Part shown: positions 26,673 through 35,611 of the stretch, piece after piece | Numbering within the stretch: the stretch's first letter is position 1 | How the letters are laid out: each line of letters opens with the position of its first letter | DNA from: Paenibacillus sp. FSL W8-0186 | GTDB taxonomy: Bacteria; Bacillota; Bacilli; Paenibacillales; Paenibacillaceae | Assembly (NCBI RefSeq): GCF_037969765.1 | Contig: NZ_CP150207.1 | Coordinates: 2,652,001 to 2,716,000, forward strand | DNA: 64,000 bases | Direction: 5' to 3' | Notes under the pieces: generated by a model | What the model saw: only the letters and a program-made list of their open reading frames with translations | Told to the model about the DNA's origin: nothing | Database searches by the model: none | Position numbers and translations under genes: made by a program

Positions 26673-27527
26673 ATGATGAGCTTTCACCGCGAACCCAATA
26701 TCTATGTCGGGCAAGTAAATCTTAAGGTTCAACATCTAGAACGTGCGCTGAAATTTTATAAGGAAATCATCGGCTTTAAGGTCCTGGACCAAACAGAAAA
26801 AACGGCGAACTTGACCGCAGATGGAAAGACGGTTTTGCTGTCCATTGAACAACCTGATAACGTCGTGCCGATGCAAGGAAAGACCACCGGCTTGTACCAT
26901 TTTGCTTTGCTCCTGCCTAGCCGCTCGGATTTGGCGCGCATCGTTCAGCATTTCGCTCATCTTGGGCTAAGAATCGGTTCTTCCGATCATCTTGTCAGTG
27001 AAGCTCTCTACTTATCGGATCCGGATGGGAACGGGATTGAAATTTACAGAGACCGTGCTCCTTCGGAATGGGTATGGAATAAAGGTGAAGTGGAAATGGC
27101 TGTGGATCCATTGAATTTTAGTGACCTTCTATCGGGAGCAGATCAGAACAAAGCATGGGAAGGGTTGCCGTCCGAAACGGTGATGGGGCATGTCCATTTG
27201 CACGTATCTGAAATGCATCGGGCTGAAGAATTTTATGTTAAGGGACTTGGATTCGAGATCGTCAACCGCTATGGGGCGCAGGCGATGTTCATTTCTACGG
27301 GTAAATACCATCACCATATTGGCTTAAATACATGGAATGGTGTGGGTGCGCCCCATCCAGCTGAGAACAGTGCCGGTCTCAAATCATTTACATTAATGTA
27401 TCCCAATGCTGCAGCGCGAGAGCAAGTCATCGCGAATTTAAAAAATATAGGTGCCTCCGTTACGGAGGAGAATGGGGCATTCGCTACAGCCGATCCATCG
27501 GGGAATCGTATTCTAATGCTGGTCTGA
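26673..27527 (+). CDS. CatE-like catechol 2,3-dioxygenase, second copy
   Basis: A 284-residue two-module VOC protein clearly related to the gene at 24779 (shared YHFALLLP, SSDHLVSEALYLSDPDG, GLPSETVMGHVHLHV and KYHHHIGLNTWNG). It is preceded closely by the doxX gene and followed by a flavin monooxygenase. An AGAGGTG site serves ATG 26673 or 26676; the GTG at 26667 overlaps that site and is unlikely. Expected reaction: extradiol cleavage of catechol-type compounds. Confidence 0.82.
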   Translation: MMSFHREPNIYVGQVNLKVQHLERALKFYKEIIGFKVLDQTEKTANLTADGKTVLLSIEQPDNVVPMQGKTTGLYHFALLLPSRSDLARIVQHFAHLGLRIGSSDHLVSEALYLSDPDGNGIEIYRDRAPSEWVWNKGEVEMAVDPLNFSDLLSGADQNKAWEGLPSETVMGHVHLHVSEMHRAEEFYVKGLGFEIVNRYGAQAMFISTGKYHHHIGLNTWNGVGAPHPAENSAGLKSFTLMYPNAAAREQVIANLKNIGASVTEENGAFATADPSGNRILMLV

Positions 27528-27555
27528 TCCTAAAAAGCTTTATAGGAGGAGTGTC

Positions 27556-28626
27556 ATGAAAGAGGGAGAACAGTCTATAAATTCAGGTATCGAAATTGGA
27601 CTTTATACGCTTGCAGATATAGGTCCCGATCCCCTTACTGGAACAAGTGTTAGTGCACGGCAAAGGATTATGGATATCATCGCAGCGGCAAAACTTGCGG
27701 ATGAGGCGGGATTTGACGTTTTTGGAGTGGGTGAACATCATCGGCTGGACTATGCCGTGTCTGCGCCCCCTGTTATTTTGGCGGCCATTGCACAAGTCAC
27801 TAAGCGAATCAAGCTGACAAGCACGACCACAGTGCTTAGTACGGTAGACCCTGTTCGTCTGTTTGAGGACTTCGCGACGTTAGATCTAGTTTCGGACGGC
27901 CGGGCAGAGATTATTGCTGGTCGAGGGGCGTTTGTGGAATCTTTCCCTCTATTCGGTTATGACACAAGCGATTATGACGAACTGTTTTCAGAACATCTGG
28001 AATTATTTTTAAAACTTAACAAGCATGAAAATATAACTTGGAGCGGTCGATTTCGTCCCCCTCTAAGGAATGCCGAAATTTCCCCTCGGCCTGTACAGAA
28101 GCAGCTGCCCATCTGGGTTGGTGTCGGGGGGACGCTGGATAGCGCAGCTCGCGCAGGCCGGTTAGGCGTTCCCATGGCTATAGCGATGCTTGGCGGTGAT
28201 CCGAAACGATTTATGCCGCTGGTCGCAGCATACCATAGCGCGGGGATAGAGGCTGGGCATAATTTTGAAGCCCTTAAGTTAGGTGTGACGGGTCATGGGT
28301 ACGTCTCGAAGACTACCCAGCAAGCCAAGGATGAATTTTATCCTTATTACTCGAATTACTGGTCGTATGTAAACCGGCAGCGAGGAATGGCGTTTAGAAT
28401 GACGCGGGCTGATTATGAACAGATGACAGGTCCGAATACGGCCCTGTTTGTGGGCAGTCCACAGCAGATTGCAGAGAAAATCCTTCGTCAGTACGAGCTG
28501 TTTGGACATCAGCGTTTCATTGCCCAGATTGACATCGGCGGCTTACCGTTTCATAAAGTTGCTTCAGGCATTGAGCTCATCGCTACAGAAATAATTCCTG
28601 TTGTCCGCAAAGCAACGAGTAAATAA
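27556..28626 (+). CDS. LLM-class (luciferase-like) flavin monooxygenase
   Basis: A 356-residue TIM-barrel flavoprotein. It shows DEAGFDVFGVGEHHRLDYAVSAPP, LTSTTTVLSTVDPVRLFEDFATLDLVSDGRAEIIAGRG and PIWVGVGGT, all typical of FMN-dependent bacterial luciferase-like enzymes. It is third gene of the HxlR-controlled operon, 28 bases after the dioxygenase, with a TAGGAGGA site. Oxygenation of an aromatic or quinone substrate fits its partners, but the substrate is not predictable. Confidence 0.82.
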   Translation: MKEGEQSINSGIEIGLYTLADIGPDPLTGTSVSARQRIMDIIAAAKLADEAGFDVFGVGEHHRLDYAVSAPPVILAAIAQVTKRIKLTSTTTVLSTVDPVRLFEDFATLDLVSDGRAEIIAGRGAFVESFPLFGYDTSDYDELFSEHLELFLKLNKHENITWSGRFRPPLRNAEISPRPVQKQLPIWVGVGGTLDSAARAGRLGVPMAIAMLGGDPKRFMPLVAAYHSAGIEAGHNFEALKLGVTGHGYVSKTTQQAKDEFYPYYSNYWSYVNRQRGMAFRMTRADYEQMTGPNTALFVGSPQQIAEKILRQYELFGHQRFIAQIDIGGLPFHKVASGIELIATEIIPVVRKATSK

Positions 28627-28690
28627 TCGGTTTACGGTAGTTTTCGAAGAACAATCATAAGAACGGGAAATATGCAATTCGGCTCTGCCT

Positions 28691-28728
28691 CCTTGTTAGC
28701 CTCTATATTGGCTGACAAGGGGCCTTTT
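28691..28728 (+). terminator. Terminator after the monooxygenase gene
   Basis: Stem CCTTGTTAGCC/GGCTGACAAGG with an 8-base loop (one G-T type mismatch), then GGCCTTTTTT. Confidence 0.88.
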
Positions 28729-28757
28729 TTGTATAACAAGGTATTTCGAACAACGTA

Positions 28758-28884
28758 TGCTCATATTTGATGATTTATGATTACATATACTCGATTTTGT
28801 GCCAATAACCTAGTTGAAAACGCTTTACAAAACCAATATGATCACATATAATCATAAACAACGACAAACGATCACGTATGAGCG
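28758..28884. promoter_or_regulatory. FruR (DeoR-type) operator boxes
   Basis: Three direct copies of a 16-base element close to TGATCACATATAATCA lie at 28778-28793, 28839-28854 and 28869-28884. An inverted copy lies at 28758-28773. The second covers the -10 box of the fru promoter. DeoR-family fructose repressors typically bind several such boxes, and the regulator is encoded by the first gene downstream. Confidence 0.68.
28815..28852 (+). promoter_or_regulatory. fru promoter with cre-like site
   Basis: TTTACA (28824-28829), 17-base spacer and TATAAT (28847-28852). TGAAAACGCTTTACA (28815-28829) overlaps the -35 and matches the catabolite-responsive element consensus except for one extra base, suggesting CcpA control. 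Confidence 0.7.
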
Positions 28885-28949
28885 TAATCTTCTAAGTTTA
28901 TGATATATATTATAAAGATAGAAACCGTACTAGAAATGAGGTTAGAACA

Positions 28950-29735
28950 ATGACAACCCTTTTTGAAGAAGAACGCAAACGAGAAATTGCACAATATGTA
29001 CAAAGCCGTGGCCGGGCATTGGTTCCGGAGCTGGCTGTACAGTTCAACGTATCCGAATCGACCGTACGCCGGGATTTAAGAGACTTGGAAGAAGCGAGAC
29101 AGCTGCGCAGAACGCATGGTGGCGCGGTGGCCATTGAGCAGGATAGCGTGGAACCGACCTTCATCGAGAAAGAAGACCGCTACCGGTCACAAAAGGAAGA
29201 GATCGCCCGCAGCGCATTAGCCTTCATCGAGGAGGGGGATACGATCTTTCTCGATTCGGGTACGACAACGTATTATTTAGCTCAGCATCTGAAAGACTTC
29301 CAGGAGCTGACCGTGGTTACGAACTCGAATATGGTCGCAGAGGTGCTAAAGCAGGCGAAGCATATTCAGATCCTGCTTACCGGAGGTACGCTGCGTCATG
29401 AAACCCAAGCGATGGTCGGTCCGCTAGCGAATCGTTCCATTGGAGCCATTCGCGTAAATAAATTGTTTCTGGCGATGAATGGCGTAGATACGGACGCCGG
29501 CCTGACCACGCCGAATTTGACTGAAGCGGAAACGAAGCGCTGCATGATTCAGGCGGCCAAGCAAATTATTTTAGTGGCTGACCATAGCAAATTCGGTCAA
29601 ATTTCATTTGCGAAGGTTGCAGATTTAGCGGAAATTCATCACTGTATCGTCGATGAAGCGGTATCAGAGCAGGCAATCGGCGAGATGGAAGCGGAAGGGA
29701 TCAAAGTCACGATAGCGGGGAGAACATCAAGATGA
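28950..29735 (+). CDS. fruR: DeoR-family repressor of the fructose operon
   Basis: A 261-residue DeoR protein. The N-terminal helix-turn-helix is ELAVQFNVSESTVRRDLRDLEEARQLRRTHGGAV, the classic DeoR signature, followed by the sugar-phosphate sensor domain (DSGTTTYYLA, LTGGTLRHETQAMVGP, VADHSKFG). It most likely senses fructose 1-phosphate and represses its own operon. It is first gene of fruR-fruK-fruA-EIIA and overlaps fruK by four bases, so the two are translationally coupled. Confidence 0.92.
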   Translation: MTTLFEEERKREIAQYVQSRGRALVPELAVQFNVSESTVRRDLRDLEEARQLRRTHGGAVAIEQDSVEPTFIEKEDRYRSQKEEIARSALAFIEEGDTIFLDSGTTTYYLAQHLKDFQELTVVTNSNMVAEVLKQAKHIQILLTGGTLRHETQAMVGPLANRSIGAIRVNKLFLAMNGVDTDAGLTTPNLTEAETKRCMIQAAKQIILVADHSKFGQISFAKVADLAEIHHCIVDEAVSEQAIGEMEAEGIKVTIAGRTSR

Positions 29736-30670
29736 AGACAATTCATACGGTAACTTTAAATCCGGCAGTAGATAAGACTGTAACAGTGGAACACTTCGCG
29801 CCGGGCGAATTGAATCGGATCAAGACGATGCGCACGGATGCCGGGGGCAAGGGCATCAATGTCGCCAAAGTTTTACATAGTTTCTCGGTTCCTGTCATCG
29901 CATGGGGGATCCAGGGAGGGCATCAAGGAAAAATCATCTTAGATAAGCTGAGTGAACAGGGAATTCCGTCTCGGTTCATCGAGGCTGAAGGAGAAACTCG
30001 CACGAATCTGAAGGTCGTCGATGAACATACAAAGCAAACGACCGAACTTAATGAAGCAGGCTGCATACCTAGCCAAGAGCTTTTGGAACAGTTCCTTGCC
30101 TGTTATGAAGCCGGACTGGACGATGCGGCTATCGTCGTCCTCGGAGGAAGCTTGCCTCCGGGAACGCCTGCAGATTACTATCGTCGTCTGATCGAAATTG
30201 CAAATCGCAAGGGGGTGCGAACGATTTTGGATGCTGACGGAGAGGCTCTGGCCCGCGGAATCGAAGCCGTGCCTTTTGCCCTGAAGCCCAACATTTATGA
30301 GTTAGAGACGCTATTGGGTACGAAATTCACGAGCGAGGAACAAATTGTATCAGCAGCAAGAGGTTTGGTTAGCAAAGGCATGTCTTATATCTTGGTATCC
30401 ATGGGAGGCGAGGGTTCGATTCTGGTAACGAAAGAGGAAGCGTACCGCGCAAGGCCATTCCCGATTACACCGCTTAGCACGGTTGGGGCGGGGGATTCGA
30501 TGGTCGCTGCGATGGCATACTGTCTGCTTGCCTGCAAGACAACCGCGGAGATGGCACGTTGGACCTCAGCGGCGGGTACGGTCACCGCATCCAAATCAGG
30601 AACCGATGTCTGTACGATGGAGCAAGTAGAGGAATCGCTTAACCGGATCGAGATCGAACCGATGATTTAA
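29732..30670 (+). CDS. fruK: 1-phosphofructokinase
   Basis: A 312-residue PfkB-family kinase that phosphorylates fructose 1-phosphate to fructose 1,6-bisphosphate. The N terminus TVTLNPAVDKTVTVEHFAPGELNR and the ATP-binding GAGDSMVAAMAY are typical of FruK, and DAGGKGINVAKVL is the sugar-binding signature. It overlaps fruR by four bases. Confidence 0.94.
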   Translation: MKTIHTVTLNPAVDKTVTVEHFAPGELNRIKTMRTDAGGKGINVAKVLHSFSVPVIAWGIQGGHQGKIILDKLSEQGIPSRFIEAEGETRTNLKVVDEHTKQTTELNEAGCIPSQELLEQFLACYEAGLDDAAIVVLGGSLPPGTPADYYRRLIEIANRKGVRTILDADGEALARGIEAVPFALKPNIYELETLLGTKFTSEEQIVSAARGLVSKGMSYILVSMGGEGSILVTKEEAYRARPFPITPLSTVGAGDSMVAAMAYCLLACKTTAEMARWTSAAGTVTASKSGTDVCTMEQVEESLNRIEIEPMI

Positions 30671-30710
30671 CCGGGCGGGAAGTTCATCATGATGAGGAGG
30701 AGAATGAACA

Positions 30711-32087
30711 ATGCGTAAAATCATAGCTGTAACGGCATGTCCCACGGGAGTAGCTCATACGTATATGGCCGCGGAGTCGCTCATCAAGGCGGCGAAGGCG
30801 AAGAACATCGAGCTCAAGGTGGAGACGCGCGGTGCAATTGGAGTCGAGAACGAACTGACAGAGCAGGATATTGCCGAGGCCCATGCGGTGATTCTCGCTG
30901 CGGATACCGATGTCCTTGAATCCCGGTTTGCGGGTAAGCCTGTGGTGAAGGTGGGCGTGGCCCAAGCGTTGAAAGACCCTGCCGGCTTGCTCGACCAGGC
31001 CTTGGCGATGAAGGCGGCATCTGCTGATGATTACTTGAAGCAGATCAATCAAGCGAAATCTGATCGCGGTGCTTCGCGTAAAGGGCCATACAAACATCTG
31101 ATGACAGGGGTATCGGCGATGCTTCCGCTCGTCGTTGCTGGCGGATTGTTGATAGCGATTTCATTTATCTTTGGTATTGAAGCATTTAATGAGAAGGGGA
31201 CACTGGCCGCAGCGCTTATGGATATTGGCGGAGGAGCAGCCTTCGCTCTGATGGTGCCCATCCTTGCGGGCTTCATCGCTTTCTCGATCGCCGAGAAGCC
31301 GGGACTGGCCCCAGGCCTGGTCGGTGGGATGCTGGCCTCGCAAATCGGCGCGGGATTCATCGGCGGGATTGCTGCCGGCTTTCTGGCAGGTTACTTGGCC
31401 AAGTGGCTTAAAGATTGGATCAAGCTGCCACGCAACCTGGAAGGCCTTAAGCCGATCCTGATTATTCCGCTACTGGCAACAGGCATTACCGGATTGCTCA
31501 TGATCTACGTCATCGGAGAGCCGGTCAAGTTCACGATGGACGGATTGACGAACTGGCTAAATACGATCGGCTCTACCAATGCGGTGCTGCTCGGGCTGCT
31601 GCTCGGTGCTATGATGGCTTTCGATATGGGCGGTCCGGTGAATAAAGCTGCTTACACCTTTGCGGTTGGCCTTTTGGCCAGCAGCGTCTATGGTCCGATG
31701 GCCGCGGTGATGGCCGCGGGAATGACCCCGCCGCTCGGATTGTGGCTGGCTACGATCATCGCGCCGAAGAAATTTACGCTTGATGAGAGAAATGCGGGCA
31801 AGTCAGCCGCCGTACTGGGCATTTCATTCATTACCGAGGGTGCGATTCCGTTTGCAGCTGGCGATCCATTCCGCGTAATTCCTTCCATTATGGCAGGTTC
31901 GGCGGTAACCGGAGCCTTGTCCATGCTGTTTGGAGCTACGCTGCAAGCGCCCCATGGCGGAATCTTCGTCTTGGCGATTCCTAATGCCGTAACGCAAGTA
32001 GGTCTGTATGCACTGGCGATTGCGATCGGAACCGTCGTAACTGCCTTAATACTATCCGTTTTGAAGAAACCTGTAATTAACAACTAG
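30711..32087 (+). CDS. fruA: PTS fructose transporter, EIIBC components
   Basis: A 458-residue protein. The N-terminal IIB domain (residues 1-100) has the phosphocysteine Cys10 in TACPTGVAHTYMAAE. The IIC membrane domain from about residue 120 has some eight to ten hydrophobic segments with GEPVKFTMDGL, FDMGGPVNKAAY and TEGAIPFAAGDP. It imports fructose as fructose 1-phosphate. Unlike the single IIABC protein of B. subtilis, the IIA part is a separate gene next door. Confidence 0.94.
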   Translation: MRKIIAVTACPTGVAHTYMAAESLIKAAKAKNIELKVETRGAIGVENELTEQDIAEAHAVILAADTDVLESRFAGKPVVKVGVAQALKDPAGLLDQALAMKAASADDYLKQINQAKSDRGASRKGPYKHLMTGVSAMLPLVVAGGLLIAISFIFGIEAFNEKGTLAAALMDIGGGAAFALMVPILAGFIAFSIAEKPGLAPGLVGGMLASQIGAGFIGGIAAGFLAGYLAKWLKDWIKLPRNLEGLKPILIIPLLATGITGLLMIYVIGEPVKFTMDGLTNWLNTIGSTNAVLLGLLLGAMMAFDMGGPVNKAAYTFAVGLLASSVYGPMAAVMAAGMTPPLGLWLATIIAPKKFTLDERNAGKSAAVLGISFITEGAIPFAAGDPFRVIPSIMAGSAVTGALSMLFGATLQAPHGGIFVLAIPNAVTQVGLYALAIAIGTVVTALILSVLKKPVINN

Positions 32088-32100
32088 GTGGGTGAACAAC

Positions 32101-32553
32101 TTGAAAATTATTGAACTCCTGAATGAACATGCTATTTTGATGCCATTGAATGCAGCAAGCAGGGAGGAATGCATTCACGCGATGATCGACGCCCTAGAAC
32201 AATCCGGAGCGGTTGCCGATAAATCCGCTTATTTAGAAGCGGTAATGAACCGTGAGGAAATGAGCTCTACGGGAATCGGTTTTAAGGTAGCCATTCCCCA
32301 TGGCAAGTCGTCCGGCGTGAAAGAACCGGCGCTAGCCTTCGCTAAGCTCGCGAATCCGCTGGATTGGAGCTCAATCGACGGTCAGCCCGTCTCGATTGTT
32401 TTCATGATTGCGGTACCGGAGGAAGCGAAAGGGAACGAGCATTTGCAAATTCTTGTCGCGCTGTCCCGGAAACTGATGGACGATGATTTCAGAAGCCAGC
32501 TTTTGTCCGTTTCCGACCGTGGGCAGCTGCTCAAGTTTTTAGAAACGATTTAA
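32101..32553 (+). CDS. PTS fructose EIIA protein
   Basis: A 150-residue EIIA of the fructose/mannitol family, phosphoryl carrier to the IIBC protein just upstream. The phospho-histidine is in KVAIPHGKSSGVKEPALAF (residue 67 from this start). I chose TTG 32101 because AGGTGG at 32086-32091 is 9 bases before it; the in-frame GTG at 32092 touches that site. It is last gene of the operon before a terminator. Confidence 0.9.
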   Translation: MKIIELLNEHAILMPLNAASREECIHAMIDALEQSGAVADKSAYLEAVMNREEMSSTGIGFKVAIPHGKSSGVKEPALAFAKLANPLDWSSIDGQPVSIVFMIAVPEEAKGNEHLQILVALSRKLMDDDFRSQLLSVSDRGQLLKFLETI

Positions 32554-32564
32554 TCTGAAATAAC

Positions 32565-32602
32565 TTAAATGGACTGCCGTCACCTGCCGGCAGTCCATTT
32601 AA
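32565..32602 (+). terminator. Terminator-like hairpin after the fru operon
   Basis: A perfect 15-bp stem (TTAAATGGACTGCCG and complement) with an 8-base loop. The downstream T-run is short. Confidence 0.75.
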
Positions 32603-32606
32603 TTTG

Positions 32607-32974
32607 CTAATTGATTTGAAGTAGACGAACTATTTCACCGTCTATTACATCCACACTAACTTTAATAAATCCTAAAGATTCATACAACATTCCCGCAATT
32701 TGATTATCTGGGCTATGTCCAATCATTATTCTTGTACAATTTGAAACACTCATAAACTGAATCAAGGCTCCATGGCTGCTTTTCCATAACCTTTGCCTTG
32801 ATGCTTGTCGTCAATCATTATAGCAGGAATCCAATAGTTATCATCCCAATAGTTATCATCCATGTCTGGATTCAGACAAAATACGAGAAATCCGACTAGA
32901 ATCTCTTCTGAGTAAATAGCACGCAATTCAAAATCATCAACATAAGATTCTGCAATCCAATAAACTGCATATAT
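32607..32974 (-). pseudogene. GNAT acetyltransferase remnant
   Basis: On the minus strand the frames encode VYWIAESYVDDFELRAIYS, EEILVGFLVF, the acetyl-CoA-binding core MIDDKHQGKGYGKAAME, then, after a -1 frameshift near 32765-32772, LIQFMSVSNCTRIMIGHSP and YESLGFIKVSVDVIDGEIVRL. This is a BltD-like N-acetyltransferase missing its N terminus. It also contains a tandem 15-base duplication at 32831-32860 that repeats DDNYW. One deleted G restores the second half. Confidence 0.75.
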
Positions 32975-33016
32975 CCTTCTTTATTATGGGAATTAAATTT
33001 TTTAAAAAAGTCTACC

Positions 33017-33066
33017 AAAAAGGACGATTCCGGCCCCAAGAGCAGAGGGAATCGTCCTTTTTTTAT
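33017..33066. terminator. Bidirectional terminator
   Basis: A 15-bp perfect stem (AAAAAGGACGATTCC and complement at 33048-33062) with a 16-base loop and T-runs on both sides. It ends the minus-strand efflux gene. Confidence 0.9.
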
Positions 33067-33077
33067 TTAGAGCCTTT

Positions 33078-34553
33078 TTAAGATGGGCTGTTGCTGGCTG
33101 CGAACTGCTCCTTAGGAGCTTTCGTCCGCTTCGTGAATAGCGATAGTACTAAAGCGATAACCGCGAATACCAAGCCGATTACAAAAGCTCTATGAATGCC
33201 AGACAGCAAACCCTCCGCGATTTGCGCAGGTGTTGGCTCCGCCGTTAACGACATGAAATAAGATTGCTGTCCTGACGTCATAATACTGATGAATAACGCC
33301 ACGCCGATGGCTCCGGCAATTTGCTGCAAAGTGTTCAATACTGCTGTCCCGTGCGGATACATCCGCTGCGGCAGCTGGTTCAGCCCATTGGTTTGCATCG
33401 GCATCATAATCATCGCGATGGCGACCATCAGCAGAACATGCAGCAGGACCAGAATCGTTGTAGTTGTCTGCAAATCGATTCGCGTAAACAGCCACATGAT
33501 GATGACCAGCAGCGTGCTGCCTGGAATAACAAGCGCACGCGGGCCGAACTTATCGAACAGCTTGCCGGTAACCGGTGAAATCAGTCCATTGAGTAATCCT
33601 CCGGGAAGGAGGACCAGCCCGGCCGCGAAGGTCGTCATCAGGAACACCCCTTGCATCAGGAAGGGGAGCAGCAGCATCGTCGAGAACATCGTCATCATTG
33701 CGATGATGAGCATGATCGTCGTGAGCGTAAACATCGAGAATTTAAAAACGCGGAAATCGAGCATAGGTTCCTTCGACCTTAGCTGCCGGATGACAAATAG
33801 AAGCAATGACACGCCGCCTACGATTAACGGGACGTATACTTCCGTGCTGGCCCAGGTCGTATCCGCTTTACCCGCACTGCTGAAGCCGAATACGATGCCG
33901 CCGAACCCGAGCGTCGACAGCAGAATCGACAGTACGTCGACTCTTGGCTTGGTAACGGTGGTGACATTTTTCAAGAAAATGAACGAGACTACGATCGAGC
34001 CGATTGCAAAAGGAAGCACCAGGAAGAACAGCCAGCGCCAGTCGGCAAACTGCAGAATCAAGCCCGAAAGAGTGGGGCCGATCGCTGGAGCAAACATGAT
34101 CACGAGTCCGATCGTGCCCATAGCTGCCCCGCGCGTCTCCGGCGGATACAGAACGAGAATCGTGTTCATCATGACGGGCAGCATCAAGCCTGCTCCGCTT
34201 GCTTGAAGTAAACGACCGATCAACAGGATTTCAAAATTCGGGGCGATTCCGCAGAGAAACGTCCCCACCGTAAACAGCACCATAGCGCCCAGGAACATCT
34301 GCCGCGTTGTAAACCATTGAACAAGCAGCGCTGATACAGGAATGAGCACGCCGACGACCAGCATATAGCCCGTAGCGAGCCATTGCAGCGTAGAAGCAGA
34401 AACTTCCAGTGCCACTTCAAGCTTCGGCAGAGCGATATTGAGCAGCGTTTCATTCAGAATGGAGAAGAAGGCCCCGATTATGAGCGAGATCAATATCGGC
34501 AGCTTCTTGATGTTTTGTAAATCTTGTTGCTGTGTAGTAGAAGTAGAATTCAA
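33078..34553 (-). CDS. EmrB/QacA-family (DHA2) multidrug efflux transporter
   Basis: A 491-residue major facilitator protein with about 14 membrane segments. It shows the family's early LNETLLNIALPKLEVALEVSASTLQWLATGYMLVVG and the motif-C-like GLVIMFAPAIGPTLSGLI. Proton-driven export of drugs or lipophilic compounds is expected; the substrate is unknown. Start TTG 34553 follows a weak GGGATGAG. It is a single gene, divergent from the ABC transporter pair. No adjacent regulator. Confidence 0.88.
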   Translation of the reverse strand: MNSTSTTQQQDLQNIKKLPILISLIIGAFFSILNETLLNIALPKLEVALEVSASTLQWLATGYMLVVGVLIPVSALLVQWFTTRQMFLGAMVLFTVGTFLCGIAPNFEILLIGRLLQASGAGLMLPVMMNTILVLYPPETRGAAMGTIGLVIMFAPAIGPTLSGLILQFADWRWLFFLVLPFAIGSIVVSFIFLKNVTTVTKPRVDVLSILLSTLGFGGIVFGFSSAGKADTTWASTEVYVPLIVGGVSLLLFVIRQLRSKEPMLDFRVFKFSMFTLTTIMLIIAMMTMFSTMLLLPFLMQGVFLMTTFAAGLVLLPGGLLNGLISPVTGKLFDKFGPRALVIPGSTLLVIIMWLFTRIDLQTTTTILVLLHVLLMVAIAMIMMPMQTNGLNQLPQRMYPHGTAVLNTLQQIAGAIGVALFISIMTSGQQSYFMSLTAEPTPAQIAEGLLSGIHRAFVIGLVFAVIALVLSLFTKRTKAPKEQFAASNSPS

Positions 34554-34746
34554 GTCTCATCCCTATCCTTATTTTTTATTTTGATCAGTGTTTATTGTAA
34601 CAGATTAATGTAAAATTTTATCGATTTAAATTGTAATTTTTAATTATAATCAATTTTTCATCAACGGAGCATTTTGCACAGGCTGGTCAGTTATCAGTAT
34701 AAAAGTAAAGTCAGATAAGATGCAGTAGATAAATAATATTACAAAT

Positions 34747-34775
34747 TTAACATACGATTCTAATTACTGTATAAT
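34747..34775 (+). promoter_or_regulatory. Promoter of the ABC-2 transporter operon
   Basis: TTAACA (34747-34752), 17-base spacer and TATAAT (34770-34775), 59 bases before the first start codon in the leader. Confidence 0.65.
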
Positions 34776-34840
34776 AAACTGGCTTTACATTGTTCATTGA
34801 TACTCAATTCCAGTCATGATGAAAGGAATGTGAATGCTAG

Positions 34841-35611
34841 ATGAACGAAATGCTCCATATGATTGAGCTGAAAGGCCTTACCCGATTTTATGATAAGCAT
34901 CTTGCTGTAGACAATCTATCGATCTCTGTTCCCCAGGGAGAAATCTTTGCTTTCCTTGGAAGTAATGGAGCCGGGAAAACAACAACGATGAAAATGATGA
35001 CAGGCCAGCTAAAGCCATCCTCAGGCAGCATTTTGATTAAGGGGATTGACATGTGGAAGGATAAGAGCATTCGGAAAATTACAGGCTATGTACCTGATGT
35101 CCCCCTCCTGCATGAAGGCTTAACAGGCCGGGAGATGCTGCGATTTGTCGGTGGCTTGTACGGACTTGGCAGGGAAGAGATCCATCATAGGACGGAGGAG
35201 TTGCTGACTCAGTTCGGCTTGCTGGAGAGTGCGGATAAGTTAATCAAGGCTTATTCCTTAGGGATGAAAAGGAAAACCGCTATTGCGTGCGGACTCATTC
35301 ACAACCCAGAGGTTCTATTCCTGGATGAAGTAACCAATGGTCTAGATCCTTTGGCCGCTCGAGAGGTCAAGGATCAAATCTATCGATCAGCGAAGAAGAA
35401 TGGCGTCACCGTGTTTCTTACGACGCATATTCTTGATGTGGTAGAGGAGATGGCTGACACGATTGCTATTCTGGACGCCGGGAAGATTCAGGCCATGGGG
35501 ACGATGGAGGAGCTGCGCCAAAGCCGGGGCATGGAATCGGAGAGCAAGCTGGAGGAGATCTTTCTATCTCTAATAGAAAGGGGTGAAAAACCTGTTACCC
35601 TCAACAATTAA
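34841..35611 (+). CDS. ABC transporter ATP-binding protein
   Basis: A 256-residue ATPase of the ABC-2 exporter type. Walker A is GSNGAGKTT, the signature is YSLGMKRKTAIA in place of LSGGQ, and Walker B is EVLFLDEVTNGLDP. Start choice is open: the AAAGGA site best fits a 10-codon leader frame starting at ATG 34834 whose stop overlaps ATG 34859 (MIELKGL). Starts at 34841 and 34859 are both possible. It overlaps the permease gene by 29 bases. It energises that permease; the substrate is unknown. Confidence 0.88.
   Translation: MNEMLHMIELKGLTRFYDKHLAVDNLSISVPQGEIFAFLGSNGAGKTTTMKMMTGQLKPSSGSILIKGIDMWKDKSIRKITGYVPDVPLLHEGLTGREMLRFVGGLYGLGREEIHHRTEELLTQFGLLESADKLIKAYSLGMKRKTAIACGLIHNPEVLFLDEVTNGLDPLAAREVKDQIYRSAKKNGVTVFLTTHILDVVEEMADTIAILDAGKIQAMGTMEELRQSRGMESESKLEEIFLSLIERGEKPVTLNN

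Noticed and set aside
33289..34206. 305-codon plus-strand frame inside the efflux transporter gene
   Set aside because: It lies antisense to a clear 491-residue transporter, shows low-complexity serine/threonine/proline composition and has no ribosome binding site.
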